Assembly (NCBI GenBank): GCA_937127435.1
Contig: CAKZLZ010000052.1
Coordinates: 1 to 64,000, forward strand
Direction of reading: 5' to 3'
Length of the DNA stretch: 64,000 bases
Source: an uncultured Verrucomicrobiota bacterium
Lineage (GTDB): Bacteria; Verrucomicrobiota; Kiritimatiellia; SS1-B-03-39; UBA6053
Positions 26,830-35,088 of this stretch are shown one piece after another (the stretch's first letter is position 1; every line of letters begins with the position of its first letter). A program made the translations under genes and the position numbers. The notes under the pieces are model-generated. The model searched no databases, was not told the DNA's origin, and worked only from the letters and a program-made list of their open reading frames with translations.

Positions 26830-28071
26830 ATGAGCGAATTACAAACCACACTTTTGACAGACTGGCACAAAGAACATGGTGCCAAAATGGATGCTTTTGG
26901 CGGATACCAAATGCCTTTATGGTATGGCACCGGCCCCATTAAAGAGCATCGTGCGGTGATACAGGGTGCCGGGCTCTTTGACACCTCCCATATGTCAGAA
27001 TTACTCATCGATGGCCCGGAAGCCTTTGATTTGCTCCAAATGGCCCTAAGCAAAGACCTTCGAAACTGCATCGGGAAAGGCAGACATCTGGAACGGGGAC
27101 GTGCCACCTACGGATTTTTACCTCAGGAAAACGGACACCTGCTGGATGACGCCATCGTGATGATGGAAGAGCGGGATGTATATCTCCTGGTTGTGAATGC
27201 CGGCATGGGGGAACCCGTAAAAAATCATTTACAGAAGCTGGGACACCTTTTGGATGTCGCGGTGAGTGATTTAACCGGAAAACTCTGCAAATTAGATCTG
27301 CAGGGGCCCGCTTCCGCACAGATTCTGGAACGGGTACTGAAACCCACCAAACAGCTGAAAGCCCCCTTCCCCTATTTTTCTTTTGTGGGACATTACGACC
27401 ACTTACAGGAAAAAGTGCAAAGTACCCTCGGGTTTCCGGTGATGGTTTCCCGCACCGGCTACACCGGAGAATTCGGATTCGAACTCTTTGTGCGGCCGGA
27501 TGGGTTTGTAGCGCTTTGGAATCAACTACTCGAAGCAGGCAAGCCGGAAGGATTGATTCCCTGCGGCCTGGGCGCGCGGGACAGCCTGCGTACCGGCGCC
27601 GGACTTCCCCTCAGTCATCAGGACCTGGGAGAATGGCCGGTCATCCGCCATCCCTGGGAATTTGCATTGTGCCGCAATGAAAAGGGTTTCACTAAATCCT
27701 TTGTCGGATCTGAAACCCTGCTGGAAGACAACTCATCGGATTGCACCTACCCCTTTATTGGTAAAAACGGGAGAAAAGTGGATGCCGGTGCCGAAGTGCA
27801 AATCGATGACAAAACCGTTGGCCGGGTTTTAAGTTGCGCCACGGATATGGCGATGGATTTGGTGGAGGGTGAAGTGCTGAGTATCGCATCCCCGAATGCA
27901 GCCGATGACTTTTCACCGAAAGGGCTGTGCTGTGGATTTGTCCGGGTAAACCAAAGCCTTTCAGAGGGTCAGACCCTTACCTTAAAAGACAAGCGCCGCA
28001 GCCTCGAAGTGATGGTCACCCCAAACCTTCGTCCCGATCGGACCGCCCGAATGCCTTGGCCGTTGTCATGA
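26830..28071 (+). CDS. gcvT: Aminomethyltransferase (glycine cleavage T protein)
   Basis: Transfers the methylene group from H-protein-bound aminomethyl to tetrahydrofolate. Family features are present in order: FGGYQMPLWYG, then GLFDTSHMSE (the folate-site Asp), SRTGYTGEFGFELF, GLGARDSLRTGAGLPL and a C-terminal domain ending in ...VMVTPNLRPD. At 413 aa it is longer than the ~365-aa norm. gcvH and gcvP are not nearby. No glycine riboswitch is visible upstream. It overlaps the following phosphodiesterase gene by four bases (ATGA). Confidence 0.93.
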   Translation: MSELQTTLLTDWHKEHGAKMDAFGGYQMPLWYGTGPIKEHRAVIQGAGLFDTSHMSELLIDGPEAFDLLQMALSKDLRNCIGKGRHLERGRATYGFLPQENGHLLDDAIVMMEERDVYLLVVNAGMGEPVKNHLQKLGHLLDVAVSDLTGKLCKLDLQGPASAQILERVLKPTKQLKAPFPYFSFVGHYDHLQEKVQSTLGFPVMVSRTGYTGEFGFELFVRPDGFVALWNQLLEAGKPEGLIPCGLGARDSLRTGAGLPLSHQDLGEWPVIRHPWEFALCRNEKGFTKSFVGSETLLEDNSSDCTYPFIGKNGRKVDAGAEVQIDDKTVGRVLSCATDMAMDLVEGEVLSIASPNAADDFSPKGLCCGFVRVNQSLSEGQTLTLKDKRRSLEVMVTPNLRPDRTARMPWPLS

Positions 28072-28571
28072 TACTGGGATTGCTCTCCGACACCCACGGC
28101 CATCTGCAACGGACCACCGCGGCGCTTACACTTTTAAAACAGGCCGGCGCGGAACAACTCATCCATTGCGGTGATTTGGGCAGCGAAGAAGTTATTACTT
28201 TACTGTTTGAACAACAGGAACAAGGCGTCCCGGTCACGGCCGTTCCGGGCAATGTGGACGAGTGGGACCCTGATCTTATTTTGTATGCGAAAAAATTGGG
28301 CATCCCCCTTCCCCGCCAACAACGATTCGTACTCGATGGCTTAAATATCGCGTTGCACCACGGACATGATCCCTACATCATGAGCAATCTTCTGATCGAC
28401 CGGGATCTACAACTCCTATTCACCGGTCACACCCACGTTGCAAAAGATGAACAGGAAGGGAATATCCGCATCATCAATCCCGGGGCGGTCTACCGCGCCA
28501 ACCCGCCCGGTGTTTCCGTTTTCGATACCCAAACCGGAAAATTAAAGTTCATCGCTTTGGATGCGAACTAA
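28068..28571 (+). CDS. YfcE/MJ0936-type metallophosphoesterase
   Basis: A 167-residue calcineurin-fold phosphodiesterase with the full metal-site series: SDTHG (D8, H10), HCGDLG, PGNVDE, LHHGH and TGHTH. It would hydrolyse phosphodiesters or phosphomonoesters in the cytoplasm; the in-vivo substrate of this family is usually unknown. The start ATG overlaps the gcvT stop (ATGA), which implies translational coupling; a longer in-frame start inside gcvT adds unrelated residues and is rejected. Confidence 0.9.
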   Translation: MILGLLSDTHGHLQRTTAALTLLKQAGAEQLIHCGDLGSEEVITLLFEQQEQGVPVTAVPGNVDEWDPDLILYAKKLGIPLPRQQRFVLDGLNIALHHGHDPYIMSNLLIDRDLQLLFTGHTHVAKDEQEGNIRIINPGAVYRANPPGVSVFDTQTGKLKFIALDAN

Positions 28572-28750
28572 CATCGGGCCGGACCGCAAGCTGAAGCCGC
28601 CAGACACCTTCACATCCCCGAGACTCTCCAACCGGAGAAAACGGTCTGAGAACAAAAGTTTCCTCATTCCACTTGCCAAAGTCATTTTAGGAGCATTAGG
28701 AGCTTTATTGTCCTGTATAAGCACCCCATAAGGCCTAAACCCGAACTTTT

Positions 28751-30457
28751 ATGAAAAAATCCTCCTCTCCTTCACTCTTCCGCCCCCGATTTCTGGAACT
28801 CTGGAATCGAAAGGGGGAAGAAAAAATTGCCTGGGGAACCGAAATCATTTCCGGGATGACCGTTGGCCTGATTGCCCTTCCCCTGGCACTGGCCTTGGGC
28901 ATTGCCAGCATTCCGGCAGGAGCGGACACCGGATTGCCCGCACCCGCCATCGGCATTATCACCGCTATTATTGCCGGAGCACTGATTTCCGCTCTGGGGG
29001 GAAGCCGGGTTCAAATTGGGGGACCCACCGCGGCCTTTATTCCCATCGTTCTCCTCATCATCCAGGAACACGGTTTTCAAGGACTGTTGATTTCCACCCT
29101 GATGGCAGGTTGTATCCTCATCGTGATGGGCCTCACCCGCATGGGAACCCTCATCAAATACATCCCCTGGCCGGTCACCAGCGGTTTCACCACCGGCATC
29201 GCGGTTTCGATCATGCTCTCTCAGATCCCCGATTTATTGGGCTACAGAAGCGGAGGCGCTCCCCGGGAATTTTTTGAAAAGGTCGATTGGCTCATTGAGC
29301 ATGCGTCTTTGCTGAATCCGGTCACCTCCGTCTTGGGGGTTATTTGCATCGCGATCATTCTTTTATGGCCCAAGTTTAAACTCAAACGAATTCCGGGCTC
29401 GATCGTGGCCATGATTCTGGCCACTTTCTTCGTCCTTATATGGAAAGATACGGGAGTTGAAACCATCGCCAGTAAATTCGGCGCAGGCGCGCTTTCCTCA
29501 GGCTTCCCCCAACCCAGACTCCCCCAAATTGACTGGTCTATGGTTCGGGATCTCATCGGCCCCGCCACCGCCATCGCCATTTTAGGGGCGATTGAATCTC
29601 TCCTCTCCGCGGTTGTGGCGGATGGACTTTCAGGCGATCGACATGACAGCAACACCGAGCTGGTCGCCCAGGGAGTTGCCAATCTTTGCTGCCCCCTCTT
29701 TGGCGGTCTTCCCGCCACCGGAGCGATTGCCCGCACCACCGCCAACATCAACAGTGGCGGCAAAACCCCGATTTCCGGCATCGTTCATGCCTTCACTTTG
29801 TTGATGTTAATGCTGATCGGATCCAAATGGGCCGGCATGATTCCCATGACCGCAATGTCTGCAGTGTTGATGGTCGTCGCCATCCGCATGGGCGACTGGC
29901 ACGAACTCAGCCGATGCCTGAAAATGCCCCGCAGTGATGCCCTGGTCATGATCACCACTTTTGGCCTTACCGTGGTCTTTGATTTGGTGGTCGCGGTTGA
30001 AGTCGGGATGGTCCTTGCAGCCATGCTCTACATCAGAAGGGTTTCAGAAACCACTCAGGTCAGTCATGTGACCGATCAAGACATGCTGGAAAGACCCGAG
30101 CAGATGGCGCAGGGAAAAACCATTCCCGAAGGCGTGCGGGTCTTCCGGATTTTCGGCCCGTTCATGTTCGGCGCCGCCGAAAAAATGGAAGCGGCCATGG
30201 AAGCATCCGGCGGCTTCCCCCAAGTGTTAATTTTACGTCTGCATCTGGTCACCGCCATGGATACCACAGGCCTCAATGCCCTGGAAAGCTTAGTGGAACG
30301 CATGCAGGAACACCATAAATGCGTCATTTTAAGCGGCGTGCATCTGCAACCTCTCAGCATGATGCGCAAATCCGGATTTGTAGACAAAGCCGGATTCGAA
30401 AATTTCACCGCCACCTTTGATGAGGCCCTGGAGCTGTCACAAAAACGTTTGGAGTAA
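28751..30457 (+). CDS. SulP-family anion transporter with STAS domain
   Basis: A 568-residue inner-membrane transporter of the SLC26/SulP family, importing sulfate, bicarbonate or similar anions. The membrane domain (about 25-420) starts with the signature MTVGLIALPLALALGIAS and contains the GGSRVQIGGPTAAF motif. Two further hallmarks are TGIAVSIMLSQIPD and ATGAIARTTANI. The cytoplasmic STAS domain follows (about 450-560) with LHLVTAMDTTGLNALE. The length is typical. It is monocistronic and followed by a hairpin repeat. Confidence 0.94.
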   Translation: MKKSSSPSLFRPRFLELWNRKGEEKIAWGTEIISGMTVGLIALPLALALGIASIPAGADTGLPAPAIGIITAIIAGALISALGGSRVQIGGPTAAFIPIVLLIIQEHGFQGLLISTLMAGCILIVMGLTRMGTLIKYIPWPVTSGFTTGIAVSIMLSQIPDLLGYRSGGAPREFFEKVDWLIEHASLLNPVTSVLGVICIAIILLWPKFKLKRIPGSIVAMILATFFVLIWKDTGVETIASKFGAGALSSGFPQPRLPQIDWSMVRDLIGPATAIAILGAIESLLSAVVADGLSGDRHDSNTELVAQGVANLCCPLFGGLPATGAIARTTANINSGGKTPISGIVHAFTLLMLMLIGSKWAGMIPMTAMSAVLMVVAIRMGDWHELSRCLKMPRSDALVMITTFGLTVVFDLVVAVEVGMVLAAMLYIRRVSETTQVSHVTDQDMLERPEQMAQGKTIPEGVRVFRIFGPFMFGAAEKMEAAMEASGGFPQVLILRLHLVTAMDTTGLNALESLVERMQEHHKCVILSGVHLQPLSMMRKSGFVDKAGFENFTATFDEALELSQKRLE

Positions 30458-30467
30458 CCTTCACGCA

Positions 30468-30615
30468 GAGGTCGGAGATCGGGGATGATCTTTCGACCTT
30501 CGATGTGCCATGTTGAATGTTGGACGTTCGGATTCTCTATTTCGAACATCTAACATCCAACGCTCAACATTTAGCGTTGAGACAGGAGAATGATTTTATC
30601 GAAATCGAAAATCAC
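30468..30615 (+). repeat. Intergenic hairpin repeat with heptamer and hexamer tracts
   Basis: Three repeat kinds occur together. A short GGTCGGAGATCGGG tract (two heptamer-like units) is followed by an imperfect inverted repeat whose arms carry ATGTTGAATGTTGGACGTTCG (split here as 30510-30530) and the complementary CGAACATCTAACATCC...CTCAACAT (30543-30570). A small CTCAAC/GTTGAG stem and a TATCGAAATCGAAAATC hexamer-like tract follow. It lies between convergent genes. It is related to the hairpin after the helicase gene. Confidence 0.8.
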
Positions 30616-31157
30616 TTCTCTGACATCCACACCTCCGACTTCCGGTATCCCACCTTCCTTCGATCGGCCGCCGTGGGAGCCACCCGGGTCATGCCACGAA
30701 AGACTTCAAAATCTTTTTGCAACTCTTCCTTCAACCCCTTTTTCTTTAAAGTCTTCATCCCCTGGGCCAACACCGATTCGGCCAAAGCTTCGTTGTTCAT
30801 ATCCAAAAAAGCCAGTCGGATCATGCATCGGTAAGGCTTCACTTCCTTCGGATAGGCTTTGGCAATTTTCTGATACGCCCCGAAGGCGGCATCCAATTCA
30901 TTTTTATTGCGCAAGGATTCGGGAATGCTGTACATCGGCTGGGGTTTACTGAAACGGTCTGTCGGCAGAAGAAGGCCGACAACGGGACTCGCCAGTTTCT
31001 CCGCCAAAGGAAATGCAAGCAAGACACCTGCAAGCACCCAAAAGGGATAGGCCCAAAGCATGGCGGTGTTAAATGCCACCCACATCCCGATCAGGGCAAG
31101 GGCCAACACCACCAGCAGCCTAAAGATGAGCGGAAGATAAGAGTCGCTCAAGCGCAT
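30612..31157 (-). CDS. Membrane-anchored protein with TPR-like region, unknown
   Basis: A 181-residue protein with two N-terminal membrane helices (about 10-32 and 36-54). A cytoplasmic helical part (about 80-150: LRNKNELDAAFGAYQKIAKAYP, then MNNEALAESVLAQGMK) has spacing like two tetratricopeptide motifs. The C-terminus is basic. It starts three bases after the stop of the acyltransferase gene, so the two form an operon and may act together at the membrane. No named family is recognised. Confidence 0.6.
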   Translation of the reverse strand: MRLSDSYLPLIFRLLVVLALALIGMWVAFNTAMLWAYPFWVLAGVLLAFPLAEKLASPVVGLLLPTDRFSKPQPMYSIPESLRNKNELDAAFGAYQKIAKAYPKEVKPYRCMIRLAFLDMNNEALAESVLAQGMKTLKKKGLKEELQKDFEVFRGMTRVAPTAADRRKVGYRKSEVWMSEK

Positions 31158-31160
31158 CTC

Positions 31161-31889
31161 TTATGCATCCAGTCCGGTCTGAATAATGGCCTGCACATGT
31201 TCGTGCAAACGCGCTTTAATCTCAGGATCCAACGTCTTGGTATCGATCGCAGGATGAAGAATCATTTTTGCCTTCCCCCCCGGGAATCCCCAACTTCCTT
31301 TGGGCTTAAGCGTATACGAATCTTTCAGCGTCACCGGTACAATGCGAACCCCTGCCCTGTCGGCAATGTTCAGGCTCCCCTTCGAGAAGGGCTGCATGTC
31401 GGGTCCGCGGCTTCGGGTCCCTTCAGGAAAGATCACCATCGAAAGGCCACTCTGCAGATTTGCCACCGTTTGTTTTATTTGTCCCACCTGCTTCCGGCGG
31501 TCATCCCGATCGAGGAAAATGCAACCCATAAGGTACATCCAGTTGCTGACCAAGGGTAATTTACCCAACTCTTTCTTGGCCACAAAGGCAAGATCCCTCC
31601 CCCCTTGGCTTAACAGAATGGGGATATCAAAATCGCCCTGGTGATTGCTCACAAAAAGCACCGCTTCCCCCTGCAAGATGCCTGAAGAATCCTCACGCTC
31701 CAAATGCACGCCCCCCAGCCAGCACATCAAACGTCCCCATCCCCTGCCAATAGCGCAGACATGCTTGCGCACCGCGGCCTGACCGGAAAAATGGTGGCGG
31801 AGATGAAAATACACCAATAGCGGTAAGATCAACAATTGATGTAACCAGAAAACCACAAAAAAGAATAGCGTTCGCAATAATGTAAGCAT
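31161..31889 (-). CDS. PlsC-type 1-acylglycerol-3-phosphate acyltransferase
   Basis: Acylates lysophosphatidic acid in phospholipid synthesis, at the inner membrane. It has an N-terminal membrane helix (about 5-28). Motif I SNHQGDFD (H83-x4-D88), the FLDRDDR segment (motif II) and FPEGTRSRG (motif III) follow. The length of 242 aa is typical. A second, more divergent PlsC-type gene at 59.9 kb is probably OlsA-like, so this one is the better candidate for the general phospholipid enzyme. Confidence 0.92.
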   Translation of the reverse strand: MLTLLRTLFFFVVFWLHQLLILPLLVYFHLRHHFSGQAAVRKHVCAIGRGWGRLMCWLGGVHLEREDSSGILQGEAVLFVSNHQGDFDIPILLSQGGRDLAFVAKKELGKLPLVSNWMYLMGCIFLDRDDRRKQVGQIKQTVANLQSGLSMVIFPEGTRSRGPDMQPFSKGSLNIADRAGVRIVPVTLKDSYTLKPKGSWGFPGGKAKMILHPAIDTKTLDPEIKARLHEHVQAIIQTGLDA

Positions 31890-32007
31890 ATAGAAGATCC
31901 AGCAAATTTGGGAGTCGGTGTGGAAACAACACCCTAATGGCAGTCGGGGATGCTGTCACTTCAAAAGCAATGCAGAACGGGTGAAACCCGATATTTTAAT
32001 ACCCCCT

Positions 32008-32631
32008 ATGATTGATCTTTATATATCCGAACCCCTGGAGGGGCTCGAAAAGCAGGTAAACGCAGTTCTTTTTGATTGTGATGGCACGCTTGTAGACACC
32101 ATGGACGCCCATTACCGAAGTTGGACGGCCATTCTCCGTGACCGGGGAGTACAAGCCCCCCTCTCCTATGACCACTTTTGCATTTGGGGAGGCATGGCCG
32201 GAAAATTGGTGGCCCGCGAAATCTGTTCACTCCTGGAAATCGATCACGATCCTGAAGAACTGGCACTTTTAAAACGAAAACACTTTCTTGACCAGGCGCA
32301 CGACCATCCTCTCATTTCCCCCATTGTGGATTTCGCCCGTAAAGTGGCAAAAACCCATCCGGTGGCGGTGGTGAGCGGAGGCAATCGTCAGACGGTCGAC
32401 CAAACCCTGACAAGTTCAGGACTTAAAGATTTATTCAGCGTGATCGTCACGCCTGAAGATGTGGTACATGGCAAACCGGCCCCCGATATGTATTTACTCG
32501 CAGCTGAAAAGCTGGGCGTAAACCCGGAGGATTGCCTGGTACTTGAAGACGGGCCGCCCGGAATTGAGGCGGCAACATCCGCGGGAATGCGGGTGGTGGC
32601 TGTGGGTCCAGCCGCCTCAATGATGAAGTAA
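32008..32631 (+). CDS. HAD-superfamily phosphatase, beta-phosphoglucomutase-like
   Basis: A 207-residue haloacid-dehalogenase hydrolase with motif I DCDGTLVDT (nucleophile D23, acid/base D25). The cap domain is helical (RSWTAILRDRG onward). Motif II is VVSGGNRQ, motif III the Lys of HGKPAPD, and motif IV EDGPPGIEAA. The ATG at 32008 is used because earlier in-frame starts add a Cys/Arg-rich, unrelated leader. Such enzymes dephosphorylate sugar phosphates; substrate unknown. The helicase gene starts 13 bases downstream. Confidence 0.85.
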   Translation: MIDLYISEPLEGLEKQVNAVLFDCDGTLVDTMDAHYRSWTAILRDRGVQAPLSYDHFCIWGGMAGKLVAREICSLLEIDHDPEELALLKRKHFLDQAHDHPLISPIVDFARKVAKTHPVAVVSGGNRQTVDQTLTSSGLKDLFSVIVTPEDVVHGKPAPDMYLLAAEKLGVNPEDCLVLEDGPPGIEAATSAGMRVVAVGPAASMMK

Positions 32632-32644
32632 ATGGAAAAATATT

Positions 32645-34510
32645 ATGCCTGTATCACTACTGAAGAAAGTTAAGTCTCTTATAAAAAAGACGCCGGCCAA
32701 AACCGCCGAAAAAGAAACTGCCGCCCCGAAAGCGGACAGCCCGAAACCTGCTCCGGCCCGGAAATCAAAAATCCGCGAAGAAGCACCTTCTGACACCCAT
32801 GCACCGGAACCTTTAAAGGAAGCCAAGAAAAAGCGTGCAAACCAACAGGAAGAATGGCGCCCCGGAAAAAGCAGCGCAAAAACTTCCGATGAACGGAAAC
32901 CCCGCGAATCTTCTGAACGAAAATCAGGGAACCGTTCAGGAAACCGGTCTGAAAACCGTTCCGAAAACCGGCCCCGCCGCGAAGGGGAACAAAGTGGAGA
33001 CCGTCCTCCCCGGAATCGCAAGCCGCGGAACCGGAATAATCGATCCGGGAATGGTGAACGCTCCAACCAACGCCGGAACAACCCAAACCGCGACAATCAA
33101 GACCGTGACAACCGTCCGGGTAGCACCCGCGGGAAAGGTTTTTCTTTTCCACGGCCTAAACCCGATGCGGGTGATTGGACGCCGGATCAAGTCAAAGTGG
33201 CTGAAGCAGAAGGCAAAATGCGCTTTTCCGAAGTGGGACTGGCCGACGAATTGCTCCACGCCATTTCCGATTTAAAGTATGAATACTGCACCCCCATTCA
33301 GGCGGAGATTCTGCCCGAACTGTTGGGCGGTCGCGACGGCATGGGCCAGGCGCAAACCGGTACCGGCAAAACGGCGGCCTTCCTTCTGGCCAGTATGACC
33401 CGCCTGCTGAAGAATCCCAAACCCGATCTTCCCAACGGCACCCCGCGTATGCTCATCCTCGCCCCCACCCGGGAGCTGGTATTGCAAATCGAAGAGGAAG
33501 CCGCTGAACTGATGAAATACACCGAGATGCAAAGTTTGCCGGTGTATGGTGGATTGGATTACGAACCCCAGAAAGAGGCCCTCCGCCACCACCGCGTGGA
33601 CCTGGTTGCCGCCACCCCCGGCCGCCTGATTGATTTCATGCGTTCCCGGGTGATCGACCTTTCCCAAGTGGAAATCCTGGTTCTCGACGAAGCGGACCGG
33701 ATGTTGGACATGGGCTTTATCCCCGATGTCAAACGCATCGTGTACGCCACCCCTCATAAAGACAAACGTCAAACCTTGTTCTTTTCAGCGACCTTTACCG
33801 ACGACATCAAACGTCTGGCCACCTCCTGGACACACGATCCAATCAGCATTGTGATCGAACCCACCTCCGTGGCCGCCGACACTGTAGACCAAACGGTTTA
33901 CATCGTCACCGACAAAGAAAAATTTGCGCTGACAGTAAATCTGTTACGCAAACTCGATCCCCCGCGCACATTGATTTTTGCGAACCGTCGGGACACCTCC
34001 CAGGATCTTTGCGACCACCTGAACGCATACGGATTTAAAGCAGCCCTGCTCTCCGGTGCCGTTCCCCAAGCGAGACGCGTACGCACGCTGGAAGATTTCA
34101 AATCCGGCAAAACCCCTGTAGTTGTGGCTACCGATGTCGCCGGACGTGGTATTCACGTTGATGAAGTCGGTCTGGTGATCAACTATAACCTTCCGGAAGA
34201 TCCGGAAGATTATGTTCACCGTATCGGCCGTACCGGTCGGGCCGGGGATGAAGGTCAATCTGTTTGTTTCGCTTCGGAATTCGATTCGATGATGATTCCG
34301 GATATTGAAAAATACATCGGCCGTGATCTCAAATGCACTCAACCTGAAGAGGAATGGTTAACGGTTGAAGAACGGGACGTTCCCCGGCGTCAACGCCGCA
34401 GTGGCGGTGGAGGCGGAGGCCGTCAAGGTGGCGGTGGAAGAGGTCGGCAAGGCGGCGGCGGAGGCCGTGGACGCCAAGGTGGCGGAGGCGGGAATCGCGG
34501 ACGGCGCTAA
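32645..34510 (+). CDS. DEAD-box ATP-dependent RNA helicase with long disordered tails
   Basis: A 621-residue RhlE/RhlB-type helicase, expected in ribosome assembly or RNA decay. The N-terminal ~185 residues are Lys/Glu- then Arg/Asn/Ser-rich and probably disordered. The core has CTPIQAEILP (Q motif), AQTGTGKT (236-243), PTRELVLQ, TPGRLID, DEAD (348-351), SAT (381-383) and the C-terminal HRIGRTGR. The tail consists of glycine-rich RGG-like repeats (about 585-621), typical of RNA binding or condensate formation. Long basic tails are frequent in cold-adapted or marine bacterial RNA helicases. Confidence 0.95.
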   Translation: MPVSLLKKVKSLIKKTPAKTAEKETAAPKADSPKPAPARKSKIREEAPSDTHAPEPLKEAKKKRANQQEEWRPGKSSAKTSDERKPRESSERKSGNRSGNRSENRSENRPRREGEQSGDRPPRNRKPRNRNNRSGNGERSNQRRNNPNRDNQDRDNRPGSTRGKGFSFPRPKPDAGDWTPDQVKVAEAEGKMRFSEVGLADELLHAISDLKYEYCTPIQAEILPELLGGRDGMGQAQTGTGKTAAFLLASMTRLLKNPKPDLPNGTPRMLILAPTRELVLQIEEEAAELMKYTEMQSLPVYGGLDYEPQKEALRHHRVDLVAATPGRLIDFMRSRVIDLSQVEILVLDEADRMLDMGFIPDVKRIVYATPHKDKRQTLFFSATFTDDIKRLATSWTHDPISIVIEPTSVAADTVDQTVYIVTDKEKFALTVNLLRKLDPPRTLIFANRRDTSQDLCDHLNAYGFKAALLSGAVPQARRVRTLEDFKSGKTPVVVATDVAGRGIHVDEVGLVINYNLPEDPEDYVHRIGRTGRAGDEGQSVCFASEFDSMMIPDIEKYIGRDLKCTQPEEEWLTVEERDVPRRQRRSGGGGGGRQGGGGRGRQGGGGGRGRQGGGGGNRGRR

Positions 34511-34518
34511 GCCCGTTT

Positions 34519-34613
34519 CGAACATCGAACATCCCACGTCCAACATCGAACGCCGAATATTTCTTTCGAGGTTCAATGTTGGACGTTCAATGTTCGACGT
34601 TCGCTTTTGTAGA
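34519..34613 (+). repeat. Long imperfect inverted repeat 3' of the helicase gene
   Basis: Two ~37-base arms, built from near-repeats of CGAACATCGAACAT and TTCAATGTTGGACG, are largely complementary and separated by an AT-rich loop. The same sequence family occurs at 30.5 kb. It starts about ten bases after the helicase stop codon and ends at the stop of the convergent gene. It may cap or stabilise the mRNA 3' end or act as a bidirectional terminator, but has no T-run. Confidence 0.85.
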
Positions 34614-34614
34614 C

Positions 34615-34977
34615 CTACCGAACCTCGCTGAAAATCTTTTTCAGCCTTTCCAGGATATCTCTATCTGCGCCGCGCCCGTGATCGAGCATCAAAAATACAT
34701 GCTTGTCCCCGTCAGCCACCGGCATCACCCAGATAAAGGACTTCCAATAAGGCGCGGAACTTTCGAACGCTATGGTAGCACCCGCATCATTGGTGGGCCG
34801 ATCCCATGCCCTTCGTAAGGTAGCAGGTTGGATCATGACTCTAACCCGTATGCCTTTGTGTGAAGGGCCCTCCACCTCACGCGCTTCCTCCGACCATTCC
34901 CCGGTCTTAAAACTGCGGTGAATCCAAAACGGCCTCGTCTTATACTTCAGGTCCAAGTCCCCTTCTTCCAAAAGCAC
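34615..34977 (-). CDS. Conserved-looking hypothetical protein, possibly 5'-truncated
   Basis: A 120-residue soluble-looking protein (GTG start) with alternating strands (IRVRVMIQPATLRRAW, SFIWVMPVADGDKHVFLML) and a C-terminal amphipathic helix. The frame is open 15 codons further upstream (reading FQWFTSPDETS) to a stop, without an ATG/GTG/TTG, so the original start may have been lost. It is not recognised. The composition is coding-like (no low complexity), but expression is uncertain. Confidence 0.45.
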   Translation of the reverse strand: MLLEEGDLDLKYKTRPFWIHRSFKTGEWSEEAREVEGPSHKGIRVRVMIQPATLRRAWDRPTNDAGATIAFESSAPYWKSFIWVMPVADGDKHVFLMLDHGRGADRDILERLKKIFSEVR

Positions 34978-35088
34978 AGACGTTTCATCGGGAGATGTAA
35001 ACCACTGAAAACGAATTCAAAAGGTGTAGAAGCTCTGGCCTTCCCCTTTTACCCTTGCCTCCATAGATGCGCCAAATAGAAAGAGACC

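Noticed and set aside
32645-33275. Several alternative frames over the helicase N-terminal tail
   Set aside because: The tail is a repetitive Arg/Asn/Ser/Glu stretch in frame with the helicase core; other frames have no motif.
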